DNA of 64,000 nucleotides from Spirochaetales bacterium (GCA_016934415.1 JAFGSW010000025.1:62001-126000), one strand, 5' to 3'; counted from the first letter of the stretch, positions 8,199 to 17,851 are shown. Numbers and translations: made by a program. Notes: generated by a model from the letters alone, not told the origin.

Positions 8199-9452
8199 AT
8201 GGAAATTGCAATCAAAGACGTTCTGGCAAAGATCGAAGCGACGCCAATCCCGAAGGTCAACAAATGCGCCATCGCGTTTTCGGGTGGATTGGACAGCACG
8301 CTTGGAATAGAGCTGTTGCGCCGTATTTACAAGGTGAAGGATATCGTGGCGATCAACGTCGACGTCGGTCAGGGCAAGCAAGAGATCGAGATGGGCAAAG
8401 AGAGGGCCAAGCAGCTCAACCTCACTCCGATCGTCATAGACGCCAAAGACGAATTCACGGAGGTCTGGCTTAAGAAAGCGATTTGGGCCAATTCAGACTA
8501 TAACGGCTATCCCGTCTCCACGTCGATGACGCGCCAGCTTATCGCGCGCATCGTTGCTGAAAAGGCTCGCGATCTCGGCTGCGACAGCATTCTTGAAGGA
8601 TCTACCGGTCGCGGCAATGACCAGTATCGGATGCACAATGTGTTCAAATATTTCGCTCCGGAGCTGGAAGTTCTCGTCCCGGTCCGAGATTTCGACCTGA
8701 CGCGCGGTCATGAGCTCGAGCTCTGCAAGCACTGGGGCGTACCGGTCGACGAGTTCATCGTCGGCGGAGACGACAAGACCATGTGGTGCCGTTCCATCGC
8801 ATCCGGAGCCGTCGACCTCAACCAAACCATTCCCGACGACATCTGGATGTGGTACGTGACGCCGGAGAAGGCGCCCGACAAGCCGGAATATATCGAATTC
8901 ACGTTTGAGGAGGGCGTCCTTACCGCCGTCAACGGGAAAAAAATGAAGCTCGCTGAGAGCGTGCCGCTCGTCAATGAAGTCGCCGGGAGGAACGGCATCG
9001 GCCTCATCGACGTTTTCGAAGACGGAATCATGGATCTGAAGAGCCGCGAAATCTACGAGGCGCCCGCGGCCCACGTGATTCTCACCGTCAAGCGCGACAT
9101 GGAAGGCGCCTGCCTCTCCAAGGAGGAACGTCAATTTAAAAAAATGGTCGACGCCCGTTGGGCCTATATGGTGTACCATGGCGAATGGTTCCATCCCCTG
9201 AAGGACGACCTGGACGCGTTCATCGAGCAAAGCCAAAAAAAGGTATTCGGCGTGACCAAGGTCAAACTCTACAAAGGCACGATCACGATTCAGGAACGGA
9301 ATCGTCCCCATACCTCGCTTTTCTATCCCGAAATCAGATCCATCAAATCGGCGGGTTTCGATCAGCGATGGTGCGCCAATGCGGCTAAAATCCGAGGCCT
9401 CCCCTTCGAGATTCTGGCGAAAAGAAACGAAAAAATAAAAAAAGGAAAATAG
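8199..9452 (+). CDS. argG: Argininosuccinate synthase
   Basis: Joins citrulline and aspartate using ATP to give argininosuccinate, the penultimate step of arginine synthesis. The ATP pyrophosphatase P-loop AIAFSGGLDSTLGIELL lies at about residues 24-40. Further blocks include STSMTRQLIARIVAEKA, LEGSTGRGNDQYR and VGGDDKTMWCRSIASGAVDLN. The length of 417 residues suits the family. It heads a two-gene arginine operon with argH six bases downstream. Confidence 0.95.
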   Translation: MEIAIKDVLAKIEATPIPKVNKCAIAFSGGLDSTLGIELLRRIYKVKDIVAINVDVGQGKQEIEMGKERAKQLNLTPIVIDAKDEFTEVWLKKAIWANSDYNGYPVSTSMTRQLIARIVAEKARDLGCDSILEGSTGRGNDQYRMHNVFKYFAPELEVLVPVRDFDLTRGHELELCKHWGVPVDEFIVGGDDKTMWCRSIASGAVDLNQTIPDDIWMWYVTPEKAPDKPEYIEFTFEEGVLTAVNGKKMKLAESVPLVNEVAGRNGIGLIDVFEDGIMDLKSREIYEAPAAHVILTVKRDMEGACLSKEERQFKKMVDARWAYMVYHGEWFHPLKDDLDAFIEQSQKKVFGVTKVKLYKGTITIQERNRPHTSLFYPEIRSIKSAGFDQRWCANAAKIRGLPFEILAKRNEKIKKGK

Positions 9453-9458
9453 AGAGGC

Positions 9459-10832
9459 GTGTCGAAGCTCTGGCACAAAGATTACGATCTCAATGAATTG
9501 GTGGAAAAATTCACCGTCGGAGAGGATTATCTCCTTGACCGCCGCCTGCTCATCTCCGATTGCGTCGCCTCAGCGGCCCATGCCGTCATGCTCGGGAGCA
9601 TCGGCATCCTGTCGGACGAAGAGGTGAAGGCTCTTACCCGCGAGCTTGCCGCCCTCATCGGCTTGTTCCACGAGGGAAATTTTGAGATCAAGAGATCGGA
9701 CGAAGACTGCCATACCGCCATCGAGAATTATCTTACGGGAAAACTCGGCGACGCGGGGAAAAAGATCCATACCGGCCGATCGCGCAATGATCAGGTGATC
9801 GCCGCCTTGCGCTTATTTTCTCGCGATTACTTGTTCCTCTTCATGGAAAACCTGATTTTACTCGTACGAGGCCTGCTCGCCTTCGCCGCCGAGAATGAGC
9901 TCATTCCTATGCCCGGCCGCACGCACATGCAGATCGCCATGCCGTCGTCTGTGGGTTTGTGGGCCGCAGCCTATGCCGAAGAGCTCACCGACGATGCCGT
10001 CCTCGTCGAAACCGCATTCCGTCTCAACGACTCCTGCCCTCTCGGCTCGGCCGCGAGTTACGGCGTCCCATTGCCGATTGACCGCGAGCTCGTCGCCCGC
10101 CTTCTCGGGTTCGGCTCGCTGCAGAACAATGTCTTGTACGTGAACAATTCAAGAGGAAAAATCGAGGCCATCGTCCTTGAAGCGGCCGAGCATGTGGTTC
10201 TCACATTGAGCAAAATGGCGCAGGATCTCATCCTGTACTCAATGCCGGAATTCCGTTATTTTGCCATTCCGGCGGAGCTTTGTTCGGGGTCGAGTATTAT
10301 GCCGCAGAAGAAAAATCCGTGCGGGCTCGAGCTCGTGCGCGCCAAGGCGGCGACCATTTCCGCCTCACTTTCCGCTGTCAAGAGCATCATTAAAGCGCTT
10401 CCGTCGGGTTATAACAGGGATTTTCAGGAAACGAAGGGACATTTCATGCGCGGGTGTCTGACATCCCTCGAGTGCGTCCGGGTTATGCAATTGACGATTG
10501 AAAAACTGGAGGTCAATCGTGACAGGCTCGAGCAGGGTTTCATTCCGGAGATTTACGCAACGGATCGGGCGCTCGAGCTTGTGAAGGACGGAATGCCGTT
10601 CCGAGAGGCCTACCGCGAGGTGGGACTCCATCTCGAACGTCTTCAAAACAGAAATCCGGTCGAGGCGATCAAGGCGAAAAAGCACGCAGGCGCGACGGGC
10701 AATCTGATGCTTGAAAAGACCAAAAAGGCGATCGACGAGTATGAAGCCTATTTCCAGGCCAAGCGGGAACGCGTTGACGACGCCATCACTTCACTTCTCG
10801 GATCTCGGCCGCCGTTTTTCGTTTTCGACTGA
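9459..10832 (+). CDS. argH: Argininosuccinate lyase
   Basis: Splits argininosuccinate into arginine and fumarate. Fumarase/aspartase superfamily blocks are clear: HTGRSRNDQVIAALRLF (about residues 104-120), MPGRTHMQIAMPSSVGLWA and the signature loop CSGSSIMPQKKNPCGLELVRA (about residues 276-296). The GTG start was chosen because it lies six bases after argG and aligns with the family start KLW. The last 42 bases overlap the end of the convergent GIY-YIG gene. Confidence 0.95.
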   Translation: MSKLWHKDYDLNELVEKFTVGEDYLLDRRLLISDCVASAAHAVMLGSIGILSDEEVKALTRELAALIGLFHEGNFEIKRSDEDCHTAIENYLTGKLGDAGKKIHTGRSRNDQVIAALRLFSRDYLFLFMENLILLVRGLLAFAAENELIPMPGRTHMQIAMPSSVGLWAAAYAEELTDDAVLVETAFRLNDSCPLGSAASYGVPLPIDRELVARLLGFGSLQNNVLYVNNSRGKIEAIVLEAAEHVVLTLSKMAQDLILYSMPEFRYFAIPAELCSGSSIMPQKKNPCGLELVRAKAATISASLSAVKSIIKALPSGYNRDFQETKGHFMRGCLTSLECVRVMQLTIEKLEVNRDRLEQGFIPEIYATDRALELVKDGMPFREAYREVGLHLERLQNRNPVEAIKAKKHAGATGNLMLEKTKKAIDEYEAYFQAKRERVDDAITSLLGSRPPFFVFD

Positions 10833-11102
10833 TCCTTTGTTTTTTCTCGTCACCGCTGATCGAAATTGACGAATCAATATTATTTTTTCATCCCTCGTCA
10901 AACGCTTGATCACGTATTCCCTTCGATAGGCTGAACGCAAATCGCGACAGCCCTCCCAATAGACGAGCTTGACGGGAAGCCGCGAGCGCGTGTATTTGGA
11001 GGCTTTGCCAGCTTGATGGAGGCGAAGGCGGGATTCGAGATCGAGAGCGCTGCCGGTATACAGCGTACGTTCAGAACACCGGAGAATGTATACGAAGGCC
11101 AT
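10791..11102 (-). CDS. GIY-YIG domain protein (YhbQ/UPF0213 type)
   Basis: A 103-residue protein beginning FVYILRCSERTLYTGSALDLESRLRLHQ, the GIY-YIG nuclease fold in its small stand-alone form: Y-I-L and Y-T-G correspond to the GIY and YIG motifs. R25 and the YRREYVIKRLTRDEK segment also match the family, and the rest is a basic tail. Small members are often annotated as putative endonucleases without proven substrates. It lies 12 bases after csrA on the same strand, and its 3' end overlaps the convergent argH end by 42 bases. Confidence 0.85.
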   Translation of the reverse strand: MAFVYILRCSERTLYTGSALDLESRLRLHQAGKASKYTRSRLPVKLVYWEGCRDLRSAYRREYVIKRLTRDEKIILIRQFRSAVTRKNKGSVENEKRRPRSEK

Positions 11103-11114
11103 CGTGTGTGCGAT

Positions 11115-11378
11115 TTATTCCTTCTTTTTTTCGTTTGGGGGAGTGGAATTTGTATTCGTAAAAAGCGTGCCCAGGCCGGCAATGGCGTCGGGACGGGCTT
11201 TCACGGCTTCGATATTCTCTTCTTGGATGGCGACGTAGACTTCCTTGCGGTACACCTTCACGTTTTTCGGTGCGTTGATGCCGAGCTTGATTTGATCGCC
11301 CTTGATGTCGACGATCGAAATCTCGATTTGGTCTCCGATCATGATGCTCTCGTTGATTTTTCTGGAAAGAATCAGCAT
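11115..11378 (-). CDS. csrA: Carbon storage regulator, translational repressor
   Basis: CsrA dimers bind GGA motifs near ribosome sites of target mRNAs and block translation. The N-terminal core [20 protein letters not shown] and [19 protein letters not shown] is complete. The protein is 87 residues, longer than the 61 of E. coli, with a tail from about residue 60 of the kind found in flagellate bacteria that pair CsrA with FliW. It overlaps the fliW end by 7 bases. In Bacillus, FliW sequesters CsrA until flagellin is secreted; the linkage here predicts the same switch. Confidence 0.95.
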   Translation of the reverse strand: MLILSRKINESIMIGDQIEISIVDIKGDQIKLGINAPKNVKVYRKEVYVAIQEENIEAVKARPDAIAGLGTLFTNTNSTPPNEKKKE

Positions 11379-11833
11379 GACGACTCACTCGCTCCCTGCC
11401 GCAACGCCGCGAGCTCTTCCATGATGAAATGCCGAACCTTCCAGCGTCCGTCGTTGTTGATCGATTGTCTGCCGACCCGGCTTTTCCGGTTGATGATGAC
11501 CGGGCCTTGCAGATTGGCGGTCATCCGTTCGGCGTTTTCCGGAATCGTGACGATGGCGAAAATTAGCATATCGTCCGCTCCGCTCAAACCGATTTCCTCG
11601 AGCTCGTCCTGGTTCACACTGAGCGAGTAGTCGGTGCGGAACAGGAGGGGGTCGATGAGGACGAAGGCTATTTCGACGACATCGAGCGACTGGAGCCAGT
11701 AGAACGGTTTCTGGGGGGCGTCGAGCAGAACGTACTCCCGCAGCTTCTCGAAGCCTAAAATGCCGTGAGGAAAGAATATTTTCTGACGCTCATCGACGTC
11801 GATCGGGCCGTAGGCCTTGGTGTTGACTCTCAT
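11372..11833 (-). CDS. fliW: Flagellar assembly factor, CsrA antagonist
   Basis: FliW binds flagellin and CsrA in a partner switch that links flagellin translation to secretion. The 153-residue product shows the family blocks [34 protein letters not shown] and [18 protein letters not shown]. Length is typical. It lies four bases after flgL and overlaps csrA, giving the common flgK-flgL-fliW-csrA order. Confidence 0.95.
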   Translation of the reverse strand: MRVNTKAYGPIDVDERQKIFFPHGILGFEKLREYVLLDAPQKPFYWLQSLDVVEIAFVLIDPLLFRTDYSLSVNQDELEEIGLSGADDMLIFAIVTIPENAERMTANLQGPVIINRKSRVGRQSINNDGRWKVRHFIMEELAALRQGASESSC

Positions 11834-11837
11834 CGCA

Positions 11838-13082
11838 CTACCTCAGAAAATCGAGCAGTGTCGGCGGGAGAATCTTGGCAGCCGTAGCCAGCGCCGCCTG
11901 GTGGGTATACTCAAGCATCTTCAGGTCGGTGGCCGCCTGCGCCAGATCCAGATCCACCTCGTTCGAATTTTTCTCAGTGATAAGCGGAATCTCGTAATCC
12001 AATCTTTTGCCCGTACCCTCGATCCGTTCGTTAACGGCCCCGATTTCCGCCAGATGCGACGTGAGTGTCTGGAGCGATTCGTCCATTCCTCCGATGGCAC
12101 GGTTGACACCGTCCGTGCTGCCGCTGTACAGGCTGTCGCGCAGGGAGATAACGGCGTCGAAAACCGATCCGCCGTACACGTTCGCCGACGTCGAGTAGGC
12201 ATTGCCCAACTGGTTCGTGCCGCCGCGGATGAGCCCGAGATCCTGAAGCACGGTTGAGCCGCCCGAGTCCTCCAGCCACATCTCGTGCGGCGTCGTGGTC
12301 TGCAGCACAAGCGAATCCTTGACCGGATCGAGGCTCGCTTTCACCGCCACCGGCGCGTCGTTGATCTTGCTGATGACCGCATAGATATTATCGCCTTCTT
12401 TCAGGGGAATGTCGACCCCGTCGATGCGAATGGCCGAGTTCGCCTGCACCTGGTAGGTCCGCGAGTCGAGTGAAGAGTAAATCGATTGATTTTCTGCCCA
12501 GAAGACGTAGTTGCCGGGGATGTTCATCTCGGCCAGGCTTTCTTCGGAGACTTCCACGATGTTCCGGCCGATGTCGCCACGGTATTGCACTTCCACGATA
12601 TGGTCGCGCTCGCCGCCTTCCACCTTGCCGCGCAGAACGCGGAACGGTTCGTTTTTCGATTCGAAGCCGCCGAAAATGGTGTTGCCCAAACCATTCCTCG
12701 AATTGCCGATCGATACGAGTTCCTCCAGGAGCTCGTCAACTTCCTTACCCATGGCCGCCATATCCTGCTTGGTATAGATACCATTTGCTCCCTGCACGGC
12801 GAGCTCGCGGATGCGCTGCAGACGGTCGACGGTATCCCGGACCTTCACCTCGGCGTCGGAAAGTCCGGCTTTCACGTCCCCTATATTCCGGGCATACCGT
12901 TCGAGGCGTACGAGCTTGGACTGGTAGCGCGTCGAATGGGCGGCTGCGATCGGATCGTCCCGTAAATTCTTGATTTTCGATTGCATGCCTATTTTATTCT
13001 GTAGCTCATTCATCTGCCACTCGCGCATCATCATATGGTATTGCGCGTCGAGGCGCGACATATTGGAGCTTACACGGTTCAT
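11838..13082 (-). CDS. flgL: Flagellar hook-associated protein 3 (hook-filament junction)
   Basis: FlgL forms the second ring of the hook-filament junction and belongs to the flagellin family. The 414-residue product has the flagellin-like N-terminal coiled coil (about 1-130; RVSSNMSRLDAQYHMMMREW and DDPIAAAHSTRYQSKL) and C-terminal coiled coil (LDLAQAATDLKMLEYTHQAA). The middle holds variable domains. It follows flgK with a 3-base gap. Confidence 0.92.
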   Translation of the reverse strand: MNRVSSNMSRLDAQYHMMMREWQMNELQNKIGMQSKIKNLRDDPIAAAHSTRYQSKLVRLERYARNIGDVKAGLSDAEVKVRDTVDRLQRIRELAVQGANGIYTKQDMAAMGKEVDELLEELVSIGNSRNGLGNTIFGGFESKNEPFRVLRGKVEGGERDHIVEVQYRGDIGRNIVEVSEESLAEMNIPGNYVFWAENQSIYSSLDSRTYQVQANSAIRIDGVDIPLKEGDNIYAVISKINDAPVAVKASLDPVKDSLVLQTTTPHEMWLEDSGGSTVLQDLGLIRGGTNQLGNAYSTSANVYGGSVFDAVISLRDSLYSGSTDGVNRAIGGMDESLQTLTSHLAEIGAVNERIEGTGKRLDYEIPLITEKNSNEVDLDLAQAATDLKMLEYTHQAALATAAKILPPTLLDFLR

Positions 13083-13085
13083 TGC

Positions 13086-14963
13086 TTACACCCCCATCCT
13101 GTTGATGATGACGTCGAGCATCCGGTCAAACTCGGTCACGATTCTGGCCGCGGCGTTGTAACCATGCTGAAATTTTATCATCTGGGTCATTTCCTCGTCG
13201 ATATTGACGCCCGAAATCGATTCTCGAAGGTCATGAAGATTTTTCAGTTCAAGCGCCTGCGTCTGATTATTCTTAAGCGCTTCCTGGCTGCGGATACCGA
13301 TGGATGCCGCCGCATCGGCGAAATAATCGTCGAAGGTGAGCTGCTCGCCGACCATGACCTGTTTTTTTCGAAGATCGGCGATTGCCATGGCGGCGGAACC
13401 GTCTTCCGGTCCGTTCGATTCCCCGTTCGCGCCGAATGCCGATGCTATGGTAGCCGGTTCGCGCGTCAGGACGGGATTCACGGCGATCCAGGCCGACGGA
13501 TGCGCCAGGGGAGCGACGGCGAACTGCGCGCCGTCCGGACGAAGGGCCGCCACGGCGTCGGCTTGGTTCCAGTCGTAGGCGCCTGCCGCCCCGCTCGTCC
13601 GTAAGAGACCGGCATAACCGATGAGGAATTCGCCCGAATCCTCCGCGTGACGTATGACGAAATCGGGATTAACCGGATTTTCATTGGGCACGGCCTTGAG
13701 GGAAAGCTTGCCGTCGCCGTTCAGGTGAGCGGTAACCTCGGCGCCGGAAAAATTGATCCTTTGCATGACGTCGGCCACTGTGTCGGTGGGGAAATATTCA
13801 ACGAAGACGTCGCCGTTGGGACCGGGGAGCGTCATCCGGCCGGCGATGCCGATAAGATCGTTTCCTTTGAGTCGATTTGCCCCGGTGAGACGGAATACGT
13901 ACGTGGCGTCGAAGGCGCCGTCCCCGTTCCGATCGTAGTTGCCGTTCACGTTCACGACGAAAGGTATTTCCTTGAAAAAATCCTGGTTTGTTTTGCCGTT
14001 GAGGCCGAAGCCTTTGCGGTGCACCTCGTTCACGAGATCGACGAAGTTCATGGCGAGCACGTCGAGTTTCTGGATCTCGCCGCGTACGTCATTGTCCCTG
14101 ACGTCGAGAAGGGACTTGAGTTTCCCGCCGAGCAGGGCGACCTGCTCGGGGGTGTCCTTCCACACCACCTGGGCGTAGCCCTCATTTTCCGGCGTGCGCC
14201 GGATGTCGAGTTCCTGGAAGACTCGTCCCTGGACGACCATTCTCGAGTTGGTATAAACGATGAATTCGTCCGGGTCGGTACGGACGACGGAGATGTCGAT
14301 GAGAGTGCCTAGTTCTTCGACAAGGTTGTCCCTTTTATCGTACAGATCGTTCGGATTATCTCCCAGCGCCTTCGCCTTTTCAATCTGTTCGCTTAATGAC
14401 GCGATGAGTCGGATTGTGGCGTTTACCTGGTCGACGGTGGCCGTCACGTCTCCGTCTATCATGTCGCCGATGCCGCGAAGTTTCTTATAAGTATTGTTGA
14501 GGCTGCCGACCAACGACGTTCCGCGCTCAAGCACGACCCGGCGAGCCGCCGTCTCCGAAGGATGAGTCGAAAGCTCCTGCCAGGCTTCCCAGAATTGGTC
14601 CATACGTGTCCGTACCGAGTGCTCCGTCGGTTCATTGTAGGCTTCCGCCACCATCTGCAGATAATTGCTCGAGGAGTCCCAATACCCGCCATGTCCGGTT
14701 TTTGAAATGATTTCATCCTCCAGGAGCAGGTTGCGTATCCGTTCAACGCGTTCCACCTCGACGCCCTGTCCGATGTGGCCCTTGGTCATTTCTCGGTTGA
14801 GTCCGGGCTGGTAAATGGGATCTGACGCCGTCATGATCACACGCTGCCTGGAATAACCTTCAACGCCGGCATTGTCCAAATTGTGGCCGACGGTAATGAA
14901 TCCCTGCGTATGGGCCAGAAGTCCGCGTTTCCCAAGTTCGATCCCGGTGAATGTCGAAAGCAT
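13086..14963 (-). CDS. flgK: Flagellar hook-associated protein 1
   Basis: FlgK is the first junction protein between hook and filament, exported through the flagellar type III system. At 625 residues it is normal for spirochaetes. The N-terminus (FTGIELGKRGLLAHTQGFIT, GHNLDNAGVEGYSRQRV) and C-terminus (GVNIDEEMTQMIKFQHGYNA, then ARIVTEFDRMLDVIINRMGV) carry the rod/hook family signatures. Its presumed chaperone gene, flgN-like, lies directly upstream and flgL directly downstream. Confidence 0.93.
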   Translation of the reverse strand: MLSTFTGIELGKRGLLAHTQGFITVGHNLDNAGVEGYSRQRVIMTASDPIYQPGLNREMTKGHIGQGVEVERVERIRNLLLEDEIISKTGHGGYWDSSSNYLQMVAEAYNEPTEHSVRTRMDQFWEAWQELSTHPSETAARRVVLERGTSLVGSLNNTYKKLRGIGDMIDGDVTATVDQVNATIRLIASLSEQIEKAKALGDNPNDLYDKRDNLVEELGTLIDISVVRTDPDEFIVYTNSRMVVQGRVFQELDIRRTPENEGYAQVVWKDTPEQVALLGGKLKSLLDVRDNDVRGEIQKLDVLAMNFVDLVNEVHRKGFGLNGKTNQDFFKEIPFVVNVNGNYDRNGDGAFDATYVFRLTGANRLKGNDLIGIAGRMTLPGPNGDVFVEYFPTDTVADVMQRINFSGAEVTAHLNGDGKLSLKAVPNENPVNPDFVIRHAEDSGEFLIGYAGLLRTSGAAGAYDWNQADAVAALRPDGAQFAVAPLAHPSAWIAVNPVLTREPATIASAFGANGESNGPEDGSAAMAIADLRKKQVMVGEQLTFDDYFADAAASIGIRSQEALKNNQTQALELKNLHDLRESISGVNIDEEMTQMIKFQHGYNAAARIVTEFDRMLDVIINRMGV

Positions 14964-14992
14964 CGTTTCCTCCTCGCCTTCCTCGGAAGCGA

Positions 14993-15484
14993 TTACATGT
15001 GCTTGTCGAGCACGAGCCGCTCGTCAATGGTGCCGGTGGGACGGCCGGTGTGAGAGTACAATTTTCCCTTGCGGTGGGGAAATATCTCTCCCATGATTTT
15101 CTTAACGGTCTCCGAATACGACTGAAAGTAATAACTCAGACGCAGGGTGGCTCCCTTGACGGCATAGACCGCGAGCTTGAGTTTGCGGTACGCCTCGGTC
15201 AACGTACGACGGTTCTCCTCCTGAATGAACGGGAGAAGCTTGAAAAAACCGGCGTTATCAGGAATTCCCAATGCGACTTTCAGCATTTGAAATGAGCGAA
15301 CTCTTTCTTCTTCCGACCTGTCGACCGCGTCGCTTTTCTTGCGCAGCCGCAGAATTGCGTTTTCGAGGCCGTCCCAACGCCGTTCTCCCACGAGCCGTTG
15401 CATTTCTTCCTCCAAACTAGCGAATGAAATGAGATGTCCCGCCTCGTCCTTCATCGACTGGATGAAATTCTCCAATTCATGCAT
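14993..15484 (-). CDS. FlgN-like flagellar export chaperone
   Basis: A 163-residue, all-helical protein immediately upstream of flgK. Position, size and helical character (MKDEAGHLISFASLEEEMQR; QEENRRTLTEAYRKLKLAVY) fit FlgN, the chaperone that carries FlgK and FlgL to the export gate; FlgN sequences diverge strongly, so the name rests largely on context. The ATG at 15484 was preferred over an in-frame codon at 15553 because AAGGAG lies six to seven bases before it. Confidence 0.7.
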   Translation of the reverse strand: MHELENFIQSMKDEAGHLISFASLEEEMQRLVGERRWDGLENAILRLRKKSDAVDRSEEERVRSFQMLKVALGIPDNAGFFKLLPFIQEENRRTLTEAYRKLKLAVYAVKGATLRLSYYFQSYSETVKKIMGEIFPHRKGKLYSHTGRPTGTIDERLVLDKHM

Positions 15485-15589
15485 GGCACGCTCCTTGTTC
15501 GTGAGGCGCGTTGCCGTTTCGCACGGACACCGCTTCCCCGCGGAATGATGCAAAGGGTACTTCTAGTAGAATTTCGGGAAATTTAGGAC

Positions 15590-15658
15590 GGGGCATTACA
15601 TGTTTCTTGGGAAAAAAGATCAGCCCGCGGGGATTTGCATCATGTAAAGAACAGCCCC
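15590..15658. repeat. Interrupted inverted repeat upstream of flgN-like gene
   Basis: GGGGC (15590-15594) and TTACATG (15596-15602) are matched by CATGTAA (15641-15647) and GCCCC (15654-15658) in inverted orientation, with about 38 bases between the inner arms. It sits in the 205-base gap between the PIN-PhoH gene and the flgN-flgK operon. It could be a regulator site or a loop in the leader; no clear promoter was found beside it. Confidence 0.35.
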
Positions 15659-15689
15659 TGATACGATCAGCAACAAAAGCGGCACCGTG

Positions 15690-16988
15690 CTATAGTAACG
15701 TAGCGGCAAGCTCCGCCAATTCGCTCCGCTCCGATTTTAAAAGGGTGATATGACCGTATATTTTCTGCCCCTTGAACGCCTCCACCAGGTAGGAGAGGCC
15801 GTTGGAATTGGAATCGAGATACGGGCTGTCGATTTGGTATGGATCGCCGGTGAGTACGACTTTCGTGCCCTTCCCCGCCCGGCTTACGATGGTCTTGATC
15901 TCGTGAGGGGAGAGATTCTGCGCCTCGTCGATGATGATGAATTGCTCGGGAAGGGAGCGACCGCGTATGTGCGAAAGCGCCTCGAGCTCGATCACGTTGT
16001 TGTCGAACAGCTGGTCCATGTTTTTAAAATTGGGCTTTTTATAGGTGCTCAGGATATAATCGAGGTTGTCGAAAAGCGGCTGCATCCAATGCGAAAGCTT
16101 TTCGCTTTTCGCCCCGGGAAGATAGCCGATGTCCTTGCCGACGGGAATCACCGGACGCGAGACGAGCACGCGGGAATACTTTTTTTCCTCGATCACCTTA
16201 AAAAGACCGGACGCGATGGCGAGGAGTGTTTTTCCGGTTCCGGCCTTACCCACCAGGGTGACGATCGACAATGAGTCGTCGAGGAGGGCGTGGAAAGCCA
16301 ATACCTGGCGCTCGTTGAGCGGGGATATGCCGCACGCGCCGGACTTTTCTGAGCTGACGTAGCGGACACCCCCCCGCTCTGCGTCGTAGCGGGCCAGCTG
16401 CGTATGCTTCGCACCCTTGACCCGAAAGCTCATGAATTCGTTGGGCAGAAGCTGCTCGTGCCACGCCAGGAATCCCTCGGATGTGAGTTGCGCAAGGTTT
16501 TCCGCGGAGAGTTCCGCCTCCCGTACGCCTCCGTACAGGCTCTCAACGTCGACCTTTTGTTTCTCGTAATCCACCGCCTTGATCCCGAGCGCGGTGGCCT
16601 TCACGCGGGCATTGATGTCCTTGGAAACGAAAAAAACCTTCTTTCCCGATTTTTGCATGGTATAGGCTGCGAAAATGATGCGGTTGTCGGGGCTGTCCAG
16701 ATCGAGCGTGAACTCATCGTCGTGCGCACGCGTCGTCGTGAGCTCCACCCTCAGGATGGAGCCGTTCTCCATTTTCACACCCTGCTTCAGGTCGCCATGC
16801 TTGGCGAGTTCGGCGATCATCCGGATGGCGCGCCGGGCGTTACGGCCGCGTTCGTCGCTGTAGGACTTGAGCCGGTCGAGCTCCTCGAGGACGGTGAGGG
16901 GGATGACGACTTCATTGTCGCGGAACGAAGCGATGCAGTCGAATTTGTGGATGAATACGTTCGTGTCGACGATGAATGATTTTACCAT
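15690..16988 (-). CDS. PIN domain-PhoH ATPase fusion (YlaK type)
   Basis: A 432-residue protein with an N-terminal PIN ribonuclease domain (about 1-140; acidic residues in FIVDTNVFIHKF, a TVLEELDRLK helix and VSKDINARVKA) and a C-terminal PhoH-type P-loop ATPase (about 215-432). Walker A is GKAGTGKTLLAIASG, Walker B is FIIIDEAQNLSPHE, and TGDPYQID follows. Such fusions are proposed to couple RNA unwinding to cleavage. The ATG has AAAGGA upstream. It precedes the flagellar block on the same strand with a 205-base gap. Confidence 0.88.
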   Translation of the reverse strand: MVKSFIVDTNVFIHKFDCIASFRDNEVVIPLTVLEELDRLKSYSDERGRNARRAIRMIAELAKHGDLKQGVKMENGSILRVELTTTRAHDDEFTLDLDSPDNRIIFAAYTMQKSGKKVFFVSKDINARVKATALGIKAVDYEKQKVDVESLYGGVREAELSAENLAQLTSEGFLAWHEQLLPNEFMSFRVKGAKHTQLARYDAERGGVRYVSSEKSGACGISPLNERQVLAFHALLDDSLSIVTLVGKAGTGKTLLAIASGLFKVIEEKKYSRVLVSRPVIPVGKDIGYLPGAKSEKLSHWMQPLFDNLDYILSTYKKPNFKNMDQLFDNNVIELEALSHIRGRSLPEQFIIIDEAQNLSPHEIKTIVSRAGKGTKVVLTGDPYQIDSPYLDSNSNGLSYLVEAFKGQKIYGHITLLKSERSELAELAATLL

Positions 16989-17083
16989 ACGTATGTTCCT
17001 TTACGATCAGCGGCATTTCGGATTCAAAGCTTATAACGATTCATGGACAAATGCAAGGAGAAAGGTGCCGGCAGCGCCTATTC

Positions 17084-17749
17084 TCACGAACACGCGAGAA
17101 GAGATTCGAGAAAATCCCTCATGTGCGAGTACCGGGGAAACGTGAAATCAGCCTTGCTGCCGCGGACCGACCGGGAGGAAAAAAAACCGGTTTTCATTCC
17201 CAACCGGTGGGCCCCGACGACGTCGTATTCGTAGTTGTTGCCGATGTAAATGGTCTCATGCGGCGTGACGCCCAGGGCATTGAGCATACGCTCGAAAGAG
17301 GCGGGATGGGGCTTCAGGTATCCGTCTTCCTCGGAAGTGGACGCGAAGTCCCAGAGGTCTTCCATGCCGAGATAGATGAGTTTTCTTGCAAGGGGCAGGT
17401 CGGACAGCACGCCGGTGCGGAATCCGGAGGCGCGGAGACGCGCGATAATCTCGCGCAGTCCCCGGTAGGGACGCATGGCGCCGATCGCATCGAGCCATTC
17501 CCCGTAGATGACCCGTTCGATGAGGTGTGCAACCGGTGCGACGGCTTGCCCGAGGTATGACGCGACGAGTTCCGCTTGTTTCGACCGGTAGTCGACGATC
17601 GGATTGATCGAGCGGATTTCCCTGCGCACGCGGCTGTAATAATAGATGAGTCGCGCGTGACGCGCGAATACGTGGAGAGAAGGGAAGATGATGCGATATT
17701 CGGGATAGAGGGTCCCGTCGAGATCGAAGGTGACAGCTTTCAAATCCAT
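17084..17749 (-). CDS. HAD-superfamily hydrolase (phosphatase-like)
   Basis: The 221-residue product shows the four HAD motifs: TFDLDGTLYPE (nucleophile D9, acid D11), LSDLP in motif II, the lysine in EEDGYLKPHPASF, and IGNNYEYDVVGAHRLGMKTG as motif IV. The cap lies between motifs I and II (about 15-105). The substrate cannot be told. It lies 95 bases upstream of the PIN-PhoH gene on the same strand. Confidence 0.85.
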   Translation of the reverse strand: MDLKAVTFDLDGTLYPEYRIIFPSLHVFARHARLIYYYSRVRREIRSINPIVDYRSKQAELVASYLGQAVAPVAHLIERVIYGEWLDAIGAMRPYRGLREIIARLRASGFRTGVLSDLPLARKLIYLGMEDLWDFASTSEEDGYLKPHPASFERMLNALGVTPHETIYIGNNYEYDVVGAHRLGMKTGFFSSRSVRGSKADFTFPRYSHMRDFLESLLACS

Positions 17750-17851
17750 ATTGTTGTACTTCTTAAGCGAAACGGCCGACGTCCGGCGGGATCTACGCCC
17801 ATTGCCGCAACCATCTCCGGCTACGAAAGAACCATAGTATATGCGGGGGGA

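Noticed and set aside
8493-9476. 327-codon minus-strand frame opposite argG
   Set aside because: Shadow of argG; no recognisable motif and no promoter on that strand.
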